Source of the DNA: Tamarix chinensis
Lineage: Eukaryota > Streptophyta > Magnoliopsida > Caryophyllales > Tamaricaceae
NCBI GenBank assembly: GCA_030549775.1
Contig: CM060174.1
Coordinates: forward strand, 24,044,693-24,108,692
Reading direction: 5' to 3'
Length of the DNA stretch: 64,000 bases
Every line of letters begins with the position of its first letter. Position 1 is the stretch's first letter. The notes under the pieces were generated by a model, which made no database searches, was not told where the DNA came from, and saw only the letters and a list, made by a program, of their open reading frames with translations. Made by a program: the position numbers and the translations under genes. Shown here one piece after another: positions 1 to 11,041 of the stretch.

Positions 1-2135
1 ATGTTGAAATTTTTTTTCTTCCCTTCCCTCTCCCTTTTCCCTTTTGGTCAAACCCGCCTTCACACACCTTGTCTAGTTACCCTCCTTCCATATTCTCTTA
101 GCTATGAAACTTGTTTCCCTTTGTTGAACTACAACCTCAACTTTCTAATACGTCTCTCCAACTCTGTACCTTCACCACTTACCCTCTACACCACACTAAC
201 CTTTTCCACTCCTTCACATTCCCCCTTGTATGCCTAAAATCCAACCCTTCCTATCATTTTACTCTTCTCTTTACCCCAACCATGCAAGTCGACATACACA
301 CGCATGCACATGCAGGCACACCTCCTCACTTTTCCCTTCTCTTACCCTTTTATCCATCCATCAAGATGTCACTAGAAGTCTAGTCTTCCTACCCTATTTT
401 TTCCTTCTTCTTCTCACCATTCCTCCCATCATCGCCTTTAAAATAACTAAAATTTTAGAGTCCTTAACGTGTTCCTATCTAGGTATTTTATCATGATCTA
501 AGTGTGTTTAATATTGTTTTAGAAGTGTGCTTAAGATTGGTATGGTTCTTAGATAAAATTGACTTGGATTAGAGAAAATATGTGGTTTTATTGAGAAACC
601 ATCTACTTGTTTGAGGTAATGATTGACTATTTTGTTCATTAAATTCAATTTCTAAAACTTGTTGAATCAATCGGTTGGTTTGGGTTACCAATAGATTGGT
701 TTGACTGACCTAGTTATTCTTTGAACTTGATTTTTTCTATGAATCATCCCCGAAAACTTTTCCATTGTCATAAATACATTTTGTATAGCTTATTTTCAAT
801 TTTTACTACACTTTTGATTTTGATTAATATGTTTTACTTATTTTCAACGGATTCATGAGGAGGGAATTCATGAGAAGTCACTTTTATGCCCTCATCTCAT
901 TTGTCTTCTTCTTCCGTGTTTTATTTCTTTTGTTTGAGATTCTTAAATAGATTATTTGTTACTACAACCTTAGTAGATTTGTTGAAATTTAATTCTCATC
1001 CATTGTTATCATCATACGCTCCTTATGTTTAAATATTTTGAGGCACATGACCTATAACCTTGCAATTTCGCCCAACTAGATTAAGGTAGAAAATGTCAGC
1101 TTTGAAACTTTGAAGACCTACACTTTGAATCTTTAATTTAGACTGGGGTTTGGGGGTCTTGATTTATACACTCTCTTACCCTTCTCCTTTTAGTAGAACC
1201 CCCAATCATTTAAACTCAAAGTCTTCATTTTTCTCACTTCTTCCCTAACCTCCAAACTACCATGTTTTCCTTTACACTTGCTTTACCACTTTCCCCTCAT
1301 TGTGGTTTCATTTCAATCTTATTTTCCTCTTCTAATCCTCTTCCCATCTCCTTCTTATATTTATTTTAAGTGCGATAGAGATATATTGGGGAAAAGGGTG
1401 AGGGTTAAATCTCTTCCCATATTACTCCCTACTTTTCTGATTTAGAAAGTGGATTTTTATCTGATTTTCTCTCCTCCAGGTCCTTGATTTCATTTAAATC
1501 TCTCTTTGCACAATTTTAGAAAGATTTTCACTAAGTTTAATTAACATTTTTCTTAAAAGGTGTTTTAGTGTAGGAAAATGATTTGGGATTTTAGAGATTG
1601 TGCCTTTTTGGGGTGCTTATCAGCTTTTTAAGGTAAATCATTGTCTTTCTTTATTATTATAGAAATGTTATGGGTAAGTATGGTATATGTGCTATAATTT
1701 TGTGATATCCTAATTAGTAGAGATGACAATATGCCTATACTAGCTTGTATAGAATGAATCAATGGATTAGTAGGAAACTTGGTTTAAAATTGCATATGCT
1801 TGAATCTTATGTGTATGATTATGCATTCAAAACCCATTGATTTTCTGGATGTCTTAAGTGACAATGATATATGTGAAACGTGGAGTAGATTTTTGCAGTA
1901 TAGCCTAGTAAGAAAAGAAATATGATGCATGATTCCCTATTTTAAGTTCACAATATGCGAGCATGATTTATTATAATTCCTAGCATGATTTTGGTATTTT
2001 GCATGTTAATTTCTTGTTGAATACTTTGTATAAGCTGAGATTAATGTTTTGATTTAAATGGGTAAAGCTATAGAATTTAATTGTGTATAATTTGTGTTTT
2101 GTGGGGCTGCTTTCACCCATGACCGAGCGACTGGT
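1..2135 (+). other. Gene-free LTR-like repeat DNA
   Basis: No gene is visible here; the short open frames are low-complexity. Positions 1-460 are pyrimidine-rich on the plus strand, as is the early part of the long LTRs elsewhere in the window. A cluster of CAATCGGTTGG-like palindromic motifs lies at about 665-715, another hallmark of those LTRs. The stretch is therefore probably the interior of an older plus-strand long LTR into which the LTR at 2,136 inserted, but I could not find its borders. Confidence 0.4.
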
Positions 2136-2577
2136 TGTAATACCCTGAAAATTTTCTTAGCCTAATCATGCATTATTATCAATCTAATTTAATTCTAATA
2201 TAAATGAATCTTATGTTAGCCTTAACCTAACTCCCTAATCCTGAAACTTTAACCCATTTGAAAACCTTAACTTTGATAAACCATAATTAGCCTTCTCCTT
2301 TTCTTTTCTTTTTCCTTTTCTTTCTTTCTATCTTCTCCTCCTCCTCCCACAAACTCGAGGCTGCATATTTGATTTTGTTGCAACTTGCACCACCCATTCA
2401 CCATCACCTTTCTGCATTTATCACCCATCACCTTAGCTCCTTTCTTCTTTTTCCTCTTCTCCTTTTGCTTCCTTATCCCTACTCGACTACGCCCCTTACT
2501 CACACTCCACACACACTCAATTTCCCTTCTCATGCAACACCTCAATCAACCATCACCACCCTCACCCTATAGCTAGA

Positions 2578-3569
2578 TGAAACAAACCCGACTAGCCGGA
2601 TCGTACTTGATCTGTCAAACGAGGGGCGGGAACATAATCGTTTCCCCTGAATCGAAGTAATCTCCGAGCCAGACGTTGATACTTCAATGGATTTTGTGTC
2701 TGAGCTAACAATTAACCCAAAAGATTTTCATTTATCCGGCCTCCCTGTCAAACAAACCTTACCATGCCTATATAACGGGAATCGAGCGCGACAAAAAAAA
2801 GGGAGAGTGGGTAAGGGGGAGAAAATAGTTGACCTACGGCCTCAGATTGGATGTCAGGGGTAAGATCCGGGGCAGGCAAAAGGTGGATGTGAGGTGATGG
2901 TGACCAGCAACGGTCGACGACAAGGAGGAATGGAGAAAGGGGTCGAGCCACTAGGAGGGCAACAACGAAAAGGAGATCGGGGCTCCCCTTAAGAGGAAAC
3001 GAAAAAAGGTGGGATTTAGGGCATGAGGGCTGCTGCCGAGCGGGCCAAAACTTTGGGCCAAGGCTCAAGTCCTGGTTCGGCCCAAAAAGAGGTTAACAAG
3101 ATAATCCTATTTTCATTAGATTTAGGAGGCAATTATCACGAGATAATACCGGTCCTGAATCTAATGCTAATAGGGAATCTGGAACTAGTTATCCATACTC
3201 ATTTAGGCTCGAGGGCGGCCATTGGAAACCAACTCCGCCTAACCCGAGACTATCAATGGAATTTTCCAAAAACCATGGGAAAACATCATCGGCCACTAAA
3301 CACACACACCCTTACAAAAATATTGATGTCCCGACCATGATTACAACGTGTTACACATTCAAGCTTAATTAATAACATAAATAAATAAATAAAAACACAG
3401 TTCAAAAGTGCTTTCGTCCACGCTTGTTGCCTTCATTCCTTAATCAAGCTTTGAATCCCAACTTACTTTGAAAATGGAAAACGTAGAATTATATGAGTGA
3501 GGAAACAACATGATATGATTACCAAAAAGCGAAAGGAGAGGTGTAGTTGATGATGTGCGGTCCGCATCA
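2578..3569. other. Unrecognised higher-GC block, possibly a solo LTR
   Basis: This ~1-kb block is richer in GC and CpG than its surroundings and interrupts a pyrimidine-rich CCATCACC-type stretch that resumes after it. It starts TGAAAC and ends GCATCA, so either strand reads TG…CA, as for an LTR. Flanking 5-mers (CTAGA and ACTAC) do not match, so a solo LTR is not proven. No convincing protein is encoded; the 105- and 106-codon open frames on opposite strands show no family features. Confidence 0.25.
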
Positions 3570-3574
3570 ACTAC
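3543..3574. other. Palindromic hairpin
   Basis: GTAGTTGATG at 3,543-3,552 is the exact reverse complement of CATCAACTAC at 3,565-3,574. Alternatively TGCGG (3,556-3,560) pairs with CCGCA (3,562-3,566), giving a longer bulged stem. It sits at the right edge of the GC-rich block and may be an element end. Confidence 0.5.
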
Positions 3575-3792
3575 CCTACCCTAACCATCCACTACAACCA
3601 TCACCGCTATATACCACCCCTATTCTTATCATCTTTTCTGACTAACACCACACACACACATGTTTGCATGTATGTATATTTATATATATTCTTCACACTC
3701 TCCTTCGTCCTCTTAGGTTTTGCCTCATTTTTCCCATACTTGTGTCAAAGAGCCATTGCTGAGCTCCCTCTTCCTTCTCCTTTCCTCCTCTC

Positions 3793-3855
3793 TCTTCTTC
3801 TTCTTCTTCTTCTTCTTCTTCTTCTTCTTCTTCTTCTTCTTCTTCTTCTTCTTCT
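3793..3855 (+). repeat. (TTC)n microsatellite, left half of the insertion target
   Basis: About 21 perfect TTC units run up to the first base of the nested retrotransposon's 3' LTR. The tract resumes, interrupted by two G bases, at 11,042-11,090 beyond the other LTR, so both halves were one tract before insertion. Confidence 0.9.
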
Positions 3856-4671
3856 TGATGGAAACCTGTTAGGATTGAACGATTAATCGAGCGTAAAGTT
3901 CGATTTCGCCGGTACAGCCAAAGGAAAAATTCCAAAGGAAGACCAAAGATTCAGAAGCACAATTGATACAATGGCAACTGAAATTTGAAGGTGAATGATC
4001 AAGATCGATCAAGGTGAGAGCGAGAGCAGAATCAAAGAAGACGAGCGAAAGAGAGAATCGCCGAGAGAGAGAGAAAAGAAGTCGCGAGAAAGCTCAAGAA
4101 ATCAGCCGACATATTTCTGTCTAAAAGTTCTCCGTATTACAAGTATTTCACCTATTTATATGTACACAAAAGGCCGTATATGTCGACACATACAATACGG
4201 AACAAATACAAGCCTGGATAGAACGGGCGTAAAAGACTTTGGGCCACAATAAATCGACCAACCCAATTCAACCCAACATAAAATGTCCCAAATACAATTA
4301 AGCTTAAGGCTTAATTTTCCCATCAGCTATAACAACTTTAGCTAATCATGGTTATTAAGGATTGATTAATCCGCAATCCATCTAGTCCAAATTAAGGACC
4401 GGGTGGCGGATTATACAACCGTCCTAATTTCCATTAGCCCGTTCCGACCGGCAAATGCATCATATGGGATTACAAGTTATTAACAAAAATTACATAATCT
4501 GTACACTCCAATACATATTCTGCACTTCCCAGCAACTGTATCCGAAGTCCACAGAATCCATATGCTGCATTATACTCCTATTAATTCATCAAATAAGACA
4601 AACAATTATAAGTAATTAATTCACAGCAATTTTCAAAATTAATTAAATATAAATTCATAAGATTCACATCA
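3856..4671 (-). repeat. 3' LTR of the 3,856-11,041 retrotransposon
   Basis: Aligns end to end with 10,214-11,041. It lacks 12 bases near its 3' end (element orientation) that the 5' LTR keeps, and differs by two 2-base indels (in a GA run and in GTAAAAGACTTT). The last codons of pol and the pol stop lie within its first ~91 bases. Confidence 0.95.
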
Positions 4672-7094
4672 TTCCTCTCATCTTGGAAAGGTTTCGCCTC
4701 TGAAACCTGAATAAGTCCCAGAAATGGACTAAGATCAGCCACATTGAAAGAGTTACTCACATTTCCAAATTTAACAGGTAAATCAATTTTATAAGCATTA
4801 TCATTAATTTTCTCTAATACAGTAAATGGTCCATCCCCTCTAGGGTCCAACTTTGACTCTCTAAAATTTGGAAACCTTTCTTTCCTTAGGTGAACCCAGA
4901 CTAAATCTCCAGGTTTAAAAATCATTTTTCTCCTTCTTTTATTAGCATGTTCAGCCATCTGTTGTACTTTCTTATTAATCTGTTGCCTTACAGTCTCATG
5001 TAATCTTTTTATACTTTCAGCTCTAGATTCAACATCAAAATTTTGCAAGTCAGCATGGGGTAAAGGACTCAAATCTAATGGAGTTAATGGATTAAAACCA
5101 TACACAATCTCAAATGGAGTTTTATTAGTTGTAGAATGTAAAGTCCTATTATAAGCAAATTCCACTTGAGGTAAAACATATTTCCATTGTTTAAGATTCT
5201 TTCCAAGGACAGCTCTCAACATGTTTCCCAAAGTTCTATTAACCACCTCAGTTTGACCATCAGTTTGAGGGTGACAAGTTGTAGAAAACAATAACTTAGT
5301 CCCTAATTTTCCCCACAAAACCTTCCAAAAATGACTTACAAACTTAACATCTCTGTCTGAAACTATAGTCTTAGGAATTCCATGTAATTTAACCACATTA
5401 GAAAAAAATAATTCAACCACTGCTACAGCATCATTTGTTTTATTACAAGGTATAAAATGAGCCATCTTACTGAACCTATCTACTAAAACCATTATTGAAT
5501 CTTTAGCTCTATTAGTCCTAGGTAATCCTAAAACAAAATCCAAAGATACATCAATCCAAGGATGGTTAGATACAGGTAAGGGGGTATATAATCCAAAAGG
5601 TTTTGAAGTCGTTTTTGCCTGCCTACATTTAATACAATTGGCACAATGTTTCAAAACATCTTTTTTCATTTGTGGCCAATAAAAATGTTCAATTAAAACA
5701 TCTAAAGTTTTCTGAGTTCCTAGATGTGCCATTAACCCACCACTATGTGCTTCTTGAATTAATAATCCTCTATAAGAGCATGCAGGAATACACAATCTAT
5801 TTTCCCTAAACAAGTATCCTTCATTAAGAAAATATTTTCCTTGAGAAGAAACTTCACACCTTTTATAGATTTCTTTAAAATCAATATCTTCTAAGTATAA
5901 TAGTTTAATACTGGAAAACCCTAATAAAGTAGTATCCGCAGCATTTAATAAGGCATATCTCCTGGATAAAGCATCTGCAACTATATTATCACTACCTTTC
6001 TTATATTTAATTATGTAAGGAAAACTTTCAATGAATTCTATCCATCTACCTTGTCTCCTATTTAACTTTGACTGACTCTTTAAATACTTAATAGCTTCCT
6101 GATCAGTATTAATTACAAATTCTCTATGCCACAAATAATGTTGCCACACTTCCAAAGCCCTTACTAAAGCATACAGTTCTTTTTCATAAGTAGAATAATT
6201 CAAAGTAATACCATTTAATTTCTCACTAAAATAAGCTATTGGTTTTCCCTCTTGAGAAAGTACAACCCCTATTCCTAACCCTGAAGCATCACAATCTAAT
6301 TCAAACATCTTTTTAAAGTCAGGAAGACTCAACACAGGTGCTTGGGTTAATTTAGTCTTAAGTGTCTCAAAAGATTGCTGTTGTTCTAATCCCCAAATAA
6401 ACCCATTATCCTTCTTTGTTATAGCAGTCAAGGGAGCAGCTATAGTACTAAAGTTTCTCACAAATCTCCTGTAAAAAGAACACAGCCCATGAAAACTTCT
6501 TACTTCAGTTACACCCTTTGGCACAGGCCACTCTTGAATAGCCCTAACCTTCTCTTCATCTACAGATACACCTTCTTTTCCTACCACAAATCCTAAGAAA
6601 ACCACACTTTCCAAACAAAATCTAGACTTAGCTAAATTAGCATAAAGCTGTTCTGTTTTAAACACATTCAAAATAATCCTTAAGTGTTTCAAGTGTTCCT
6701 CTAAGGATTTACTATATATAAGTATATCATCAAAATAAACAACCACAAATTTTCCAATAAATTCCCTTAATACATGGTTCATAAGTCTCATAAAAGTACT
6801 AGGAGCATTTGACAACCCAAAAGGCATTACTAACCATTCATATAATCCAAAATTTGTTTTAAAAGCTGTCTTCCACTCATCTCCTGGTTTCATCCTAATT
6901 TGATGATACCCACTTTTTAAATCTATTTTAGAAAATATAACAGCACCATGCAATTGATCCAACATTTCATCCAGCCTAGGAATTGGATATCTATACTTAA
7001 TAGTTATCTTATTTACTGCCCTGCTATCCACACACATTCTCCAACTGCCATCCTTTTTAGGTACTAATAACACTGGTACTGCACAAGGACTCAT
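4581..7094 (-). CDS. pol: Pol: reverse transcriptase, RNase H and integrase (uninterrupted 837 codons)
   Basis: This frame copies element RNA into DNA and integrates it. Reverse transcriptase covers about residues 1-230, with Asp58 in KIDLKSG and the YFDD catalytic box at 120-123. RNase H is about 260-380, with acidic residues D269, E306, D331 and D374. Integrase begins about 440, with an H450/H457/C484/C487 zinc site and a catalytic triad D519, D580, E616 (35-residue D-E spacing). A GPF motif near 755 marks the GPY/F-like segment. The first ATG is internal: the family frame extends upstream and is joined to the protease frame through a one-base frameshift near 7,140. The last ~30 codons lie inside the 3' LTR. 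I see no internal stop or missing catalytic residue, so this part is intact although it cannot be translated from its own gag start. Confidence 0.93.
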   Translation of the reverse strand: MSPCAVPVLLVPKKDGSWRMCVDSRAVNKITIKYRYPIPRLDEMLDQLHGAVIFSKIDLKSGYHQIRMKPGDEWKTAFKTNFGLYEWLVMPFGLSNAPSTFMRLMNHVLREFIGKFVVVYFDDILIYSKSLEEHLKHLRIILNVFKTEQLYANLAKSRFCLESVVFLGFVVGKEGVSVDEEKVRAIQEWPVPKGVTEVRSFHGLCSFYRRFVRNFSTIAAPLTAITKKDNGFIWGLEQQQSFETLKTKLTQAPVLSLPDFKKMFELDCDASGLGIGVVLSQEGKPIAYFSEKLNGITLNYSTYEKELYALVRALEVWQHYLWHREFVINTDQEAIKYLKSQSKLNRRQGRWIEFIESFPYIIKYKKGSDNIVADALSRRYALLNAADTTLLGFSSIKLLYLEDIDFKEIYKRCEVSSQGKYFLNEGYLFRENRLCIPACSYRGLLIQEAHSGGLMAHLGTQKTLDVLIEHFYWPQMKKDVLKHCANCIKCRQAKTTSKPFGLYTPLPVSNHPWIDVSLDFVLGLPRTNRAKDSIMVLVDRFSKMAHFIPCNKTNDAVAVVELFFSNVVKLHGIPKTIVSDRDVKFVSHFWKVLWGKLGTKLLFSTTCHPQTDGQTEVVNRTLGNMLRAVLGKNLKQWKYVLPQVEFAYNRTLHSTTNKTPFEIVYGFNPLTPLDLSPLPHADLQNFDVESRAESIKRLHETVRQQINKKVQQMAEHANKRRRKMIFKPGDLVWVHLRKERFPNFRESKLDPRGDGPFTVLEKINDNAYKIDLPVKFGNVSNSFNVADLSPFLGLIQVSEAKPFQDERNDVNLMNLYLINFENCCELITYNCLSYLMN
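4672..4683 (-). other. Polypurine tract
   Basis: Read on the minus strand, a purine-rich run (GATGAGAGGAA) directly precedes the first base of the 3' LTR. This is where plus-strand DNA synthesis is primed during reverse transcription. It is short and broken by one T. Confidence 0.65.
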
Positions 7095-7113
7095 AGACTC
7101 CTTAATATATCCT

Positions 7114-7305
7114 TTACTTAACAGTTCTAAAACCTGTCTTTTTCAATTCCTTAACCTCTTCAGGATTGGCTCTATAAGCAGGTCTGTTTGGTATAACAGC
7201 TCCTGGAATAAAATCTATTTGATGTTCTATTCCCCTTAATGGAGGTATTCCACTAGGTATAACCTTAGGAAAAAACTCACTATATTCCTCTAATAACAGT
7301 TTCAC
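7114..7305 (-). pseudogene. Protease-RT linker and RT N-terminus, frameshifted
   Basis: This is the continuation of the gag-protease frame after an in-frame stop. It encodes the start of the RT module, including the PEEVKELKK stretch that normally leads into the first RT motif. The frame is thrown off in an A run (about 7,139-7,143) that appears one base too long, and ends at a stop at 7,114. The 7,094-4,581 frame resumes the same protein in another phase. The GTG codon at 7,303-7,305 is not a real start. Confidence 0.8.
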
Positions 7306-7335
7306 TATACTAGGTACTTCTTCAATTATTCCTCT

Positions 7336-8994
7336 CTAACACTCATAACAGTCCTTAAAAATCATCAAGTACACATTGGCATTTCTTTTTATTGCCTTTC
7401 CTACATCCTTAACTTTAGCATAAAATCCAAAAGTTCCTTTCATGTCCTTTGTACTAAGATCATTCCCCAAATTAGATTTAGATAACTCCTTATAATCAGA
7501 TTTAATTTTGGTTTGATCCTCAAATATTTCTTTTGGAGTCATAGGTGCTAAAACAATCTTCTTATCATCCTTCTGTACTGTATACCTATTCTTATAACCA
7601 TCATGTACTACCCTCCTATCATATTGCCAAGGCCTACCTAACAACAGGTGAGCAGCATGCATAGGAACTATGTCACATAAAACAGAATCCTCATATTTTC
7701 CTAACTTTAAATTCACTAAAACTTGTTGACTAACCTTAACATCTCCCAATTCATTAAGCCATTGCAATCTATATGGTTTTGGACGTTTAGTAGTGGTTAA
7801 TCCTAATTTAGACACCAATAGGGTACTAGCAGCATTAATACAACTACCACTATCTATGGCCATGTTAAAGCACTTGTCATCAATTAAACATCGAGTATGG
7901 AATATATTTTCTCTTTGTATAGCATTGGAATCAGGTAATTTATTACTATTTAAAGCTCTTCGAACCACAAAAAGATCCCTATTCACTGGTAATTTTATTT
8001 CTTCTTCTAGGTCACTATCATTCTTTCCAACTATATTGACCTCTTCTTCTTCTTCTTCTTCTTCTTCTTCTTCTTCTTCTTCTTCTTCTTCTTCTTCTTC
8101 TTCTTCTTCTTCTTCTTCTTCTTCTTCTTCTTCTTCTTCTTCTTCTTCTTCTTCTTCTTCTTCTTCTTCTTCTTCTTCTTCTTCTTCTTCTTCTTCTTCT
8201 TCTTCTTCTTCTTCTTCTTCTTCTTCTTCTTCTTCTTCTTCTTCTTCTTCTTCTTCTTCTTCTTCTTCTTCTTCTTCTTCTTCTTCTTCTTCTTCTTCTT
8301 CTTCTTCTTCTTCTTCTTCTTCTTCTTCTTCTTCTTCTTCTTCTTCAGATTCAGATTCAGACTCTACTTCGCCAGACTCTCTAATCAAAATGTTTCTCTT
8401 GTTTGGGAATTCAGAAGCTATATGTCCTAAGCCTCCACACCTAAAACATTTAATATCCCTAGTCCTGTTTGACCCATTTACAAGATTTGTCATCACATTC
8501 TTGCCTTTTTCAAACTTCTGTCCTGCCTTAGCTTCATTGTTTCTTCCCTTAAAATCTACCTTACTATTGTTCTTCCAGTTTCCAGAAGTATTTCCCCCAA
8601 AATTTCTCCTCATAGTAGTCTTAAACCCAATCCCAGGGGGTTTATATTGCCTAGATTTCCTTAATTGAATCTCTATCTTAGTAACTATATTCACCATTTC
8701 ATTTAAGGTTCCACAAGGATACAGTTCTACTTTATCAGCTATCTCTGAATTTAACCCACTCAGAAACCTAGCCATGGTAGCATCATCATCCTCAATAACT
8801 CCTGTCTTAATAATCAAAACTTCTAACTCTTTATAATAGTCATCCACTGATCTCACTCCTTGACTAATAGTTTGCAACCTCTTATGCAACTCCCTATAAT
8901 AGTAACTTGGCACAAATCTCTTTCTCATTAAGATTTTAAACTCTGCCCAAGTCTGTATAGATGGTTCCCCACACCTTCGTCTATTTAACACCAA
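7336..8994 (-). pseudogene. Gag C-terminal part and aspartic protease with a ~102-residue glutamate tract
   Basis: Residues 1-115 of this open stretch continue a retrotransposon gag domain (particle protein). A zinc knuckle follows: C183, C186 and H191 are present but the fourth ligand position is F196, so the CX2CX4HX4C site is incomplete. Residues 217-318 are uninterrupted glutamate, preceded by Ser-Glu dipeptides. The retropepsin-like protease follows with its catalytic IDSGS motif at about 381 and the conserved LLLGRPW stretch downstream. The frame is closed at the left by a stop (7,336-7,338) that is in phase with the following segment, and opens after a premature stop at 8,998-9,000. 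The acidic block lies between gag and protease, where a low-complexity linker would be tolerated. Confidence 0.88.
8041..8346 (-). repeat. (GAA)n coding microsatellite, ~102 codons
   Basis: On the plus strand this is an uninterrupted TTC run apart from the CTC at its left end; read from the minus strand it is about 101 GAA codons plus one GAG. It stays in frame with gag-protease. The antisense serine-rich open frame across it is a shadow. Exact length may be affected by polymerase or assembly slippage. Confidence 0.95.
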
Positions 8995-8997
8995 ATT

Positions 8998-9513
8998 CTA
9001 ATACCAAGAGGACACATACTTAGTAAATTCTACTACAGCCACCTTAATTTTCTTTTCTTCAGAGTAATTATGACACTCAAATACTAATTCTATTTTCCTT
9101 TCCCATTCAAAATAATAATCAGGGTCATTCCTGCCATTAAACCCTGGTATACTAAGCTTAAGATTATTCAAATTCCTATCAATGAATTCTAATTCCCTAT
9201 CCTGCCTATTGTTCTGTCTAGGCATCCTATCACTATTGTGAGATACTTGGTCTTCCAGCTCCTCTAGATTAGCCATGGGTGGAACTCTAATCCTAGGATC
9301 CATTGGAGCCCTTCCTAAAACTCCTGCCTGATTAGTTTCAACTCTGTTATGTTGCAATTCATTGAGTCTTACTTCCTGTTCCCCTAGTCTTTATTCTAGG
9401 TTAGCAGATAAAATATCAAATTATGCAGTCATTTGTTCTTGAAAAGTCCTAAGGGTTTCTAAAAGATCATTACTAGACACAGATTGATTCACTGACTGGC
9501 CGTTGTTAGACAT
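8998..9513 (-). pseudogene. gag: Gag N-terminal part with three in-frame stops
   Basis: The probable gag start is the ATG at 9,513-9,511 (sequence MSNNGQ…), well placed ~700 bases downstream of the primer site in the element's orientation. The frame carries TAA stops at 9,421-9,423 and 9,391-9,393, then stays open through a gag domain start until a TAG at 8,998-9,000. The next gag segment continues in the same phase after that stop. The stretch LKLSIPGFNGRNDPDYYFEW and the following W-rich part match the usual start of plant retrotransposon gag. All three stops are single-codon lesions, so this copy cannot make Gag. Confidence 0.82.
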
Positions 9514-10190
9514 AATGAAATTTAACAGCAGTTTAAACAACTAACACAACAACAATTTAATCAACAGAAACAACTTATTCAAGGATTTCAGATAACAGAA
9601 CACACAGTATAGTCTCAAGAAGTATCACAGTATCAAATATTAACAGTAATAGCAACAGTAAAGCTTACTCAGATTTATTCAATGTCTATAATAATTTGAC
9701 AATACTAATTAAGTAAGAGGGAACGATATTACCGCGTCTGCTTAAGCAATCAATTCACTTATCTAGGGTACCCCTCTTCTTGGAGGTCTCTCCCTTTTCT
9801 TGAAACCAAAATGGTTCGCCGGTTATGTTATTAACCTGTATACTTGTTAACAACAGGTAATTGGCGAAGAAATGGAAATTAAGTATAGCAGATAGTAGTA
9901 TTAAACAAGAAAATTTACGAATCGAAGGTTACCAACAATAATCTGTCGCACTGTCAGTCAAGATTCACGTTCTTGACCAAACCCTAGATCGATTAGGGTT
10001 TCTCTTCAGACTTTCAAAACAGCGGACCAAAACACTTTAATCGCTGGTTTTAGAACAACAATAATCGAAACAGACTTCGTCGCTGTAAACCCTAAATTTT
10101 CACACCTCAAACTAGGGTTAGCGAAATACAGAAATCGAATAAAAAAATGAAGAAAACTTAATCACTAACACAGAAAATACGAGCACTCTA
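9514..10190 (-). other. Untranslated leader of the 3,856-11,041 element
   Basis: No coding potential is visible between the primer site and the probable gag ATG. The segment presumably holds packaging and leader functions, which cannot be assigned from sequence alone. Confidence 0.6.
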
Positions 10191-10211
10191 GAAACCGAGG
10201 CTCTGATACCA
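10191..10211 (-). promoter_or_regulatory. Primer-binding site for initiator-Met tRNA
   Basis: Read on the minus strand the site starts TGGTATCAGAGC two bases after the 5' LTR, the standard complement to the 3' end of plant initiator tRNA-Met. Similarity extends past 12 bases with one added base, close to the full acceptor plus T-arm side of that tRNA. Confidence 0.95.
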
Positions 10212-10213
10212 AA

Positions 10214-11041
10214 TGATGGAAAACTGTTAGGGTTTCACGAAGGATCGAACGATTAATCGAGCACAAAGTTCGATTTCGCCGGTACAGCCTAAGGAAAAAT
10301 TCTAAAGGAAGACCAAAGATTCAGAAGCACAATTGATACAATGGCAACTAAAATTTGAAGGTGAATGATCAAGATCGATCAAGGTGAGAGCGAGAGCAGA
10401 ATCAGAGAAGACGAGCGAAAGAGAGAATCGCCGAGAGAGAGAGAGAAAAGAAGTCGCGAGAAAGCTCAAGAAATCAGCCGATATATTTCTGTCTAAAAGT
10501 TCTCCATATTACAAGTATTTCATCTATTTATATGTACACAAAAGGCCGTATATGTCGACACATACAATACGGAACAAATACAAGCCTGGATAGAACGGGC
10601 GTAAAACTTTGGGCCACAATAAATCGACCAGCCCAATTCAACTCAACATAAAATGTCCCAAATACAATTAAGCTTAAGGCTTAATTTTCCCATCAGCTAT
10701 AACAACTTTAGCTAATCATGGTTATTAAGGATTGATTAATCCGCAATCCATCTAGTCCAAATTAAGGACCGGATGGTGGATTATACAACCGTCCTAATTT
10801 CCATTAGCCCATTCCAATCGGCGAATGCATCATATAGGATTACAAGTTATTAACAAAAATTACATAATCAGTACACTCCAATACATATTCTGCACTTCTC
10901 AGCAACTGTATCCAAAGTCCACAGAATCCATATGCTGCATTATACTCCTATTAATTCATCAAATAAGACAAACAATTATAAGTAATTAATTCATAACAAT
11001 TTTCAAAATTAATTAAATATAAATTCATAAGATTCACATCA
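10214..11041 (-). repeat. 5' LTR of the 3,856-11,041 retrotransposon
   Basis: It has TGATG…CATCA ends and is 828 bases long. It contains the TATA box at 10,525-10,532. Of the ~22 transitions separating it from the 3' LTR, about 17 show A or T here where the other copy has G or C. Confidence 0.95.
10525..10532 (-). promoter_or_regulatory. TATA box of the element's 5' LTR
   Basis: TATAAATA on the minus strand, about 510 bases into the LTR, is conserved in the 3' LTR. It would place transcription start near 10,495, giving a U3 of ~0.54 kb. The assignment is by motif and position only. Confidence 0.5.

Larger units (their letters stand above)
3856..11041 (-). mobile_element. Ty3/gypsy LTR retrotransposon, CRM-like chromovirus candidate, near-complete but defective
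   Basis: The element has all landmarks of an LTR retrotransposon read on the minus strand: 5' LTR (10,214-11,041), initiator-Met primer site, leader, gag, protease, RT, RNase H, integrase, polypurine tract and 3' LTR (3,856-4,671). LTRs start TGATG and end CATCA. Protease-RT-RNase H-integrase order defines Ty3/gypsy. Flanking CTTCT on both sides fits a 5-bp target duplication but lies in a CTT microsatellite, so it is not diagnostic. The pol frame runs about 90 bases into the 3' LTR, and no standard chromodomain is evident after the GPY/F-like segment; from memory both are features of plant CRM-clade elements, so that lineage is inferred. By hand count the LTRs differ at about 25 of some 812 aligned bases plus three indels. 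This makes it the youngest element here, roughly 1 million years old under an assumed plant rate of 1.3e-8 per site per year. Gag-protease lesions make it non-autonomous. Confidence 0.93.

Noticed and set aside
7793..8668. 291-codon plus-strand frame with a long serine run
   Set aside because: It is the antisense of the GAA tract in gag-protease; the flanks encode recognised Gag and protease on the other strand.
10191..10211. tRNA-like sequence
   Set aside because: Only the 3' end of initiator tRNA-Met is matched and it abuts an LTR, so it is a primer-binding site. The same holds for 13,890-13,901.
3856..11041. Endogenous pararetrovirus
   Set aside because: An integrase with a DD35E triad, LTRs and a polypurine tract identify an LTR retrotransposon; no movement or coat protein motif is present.
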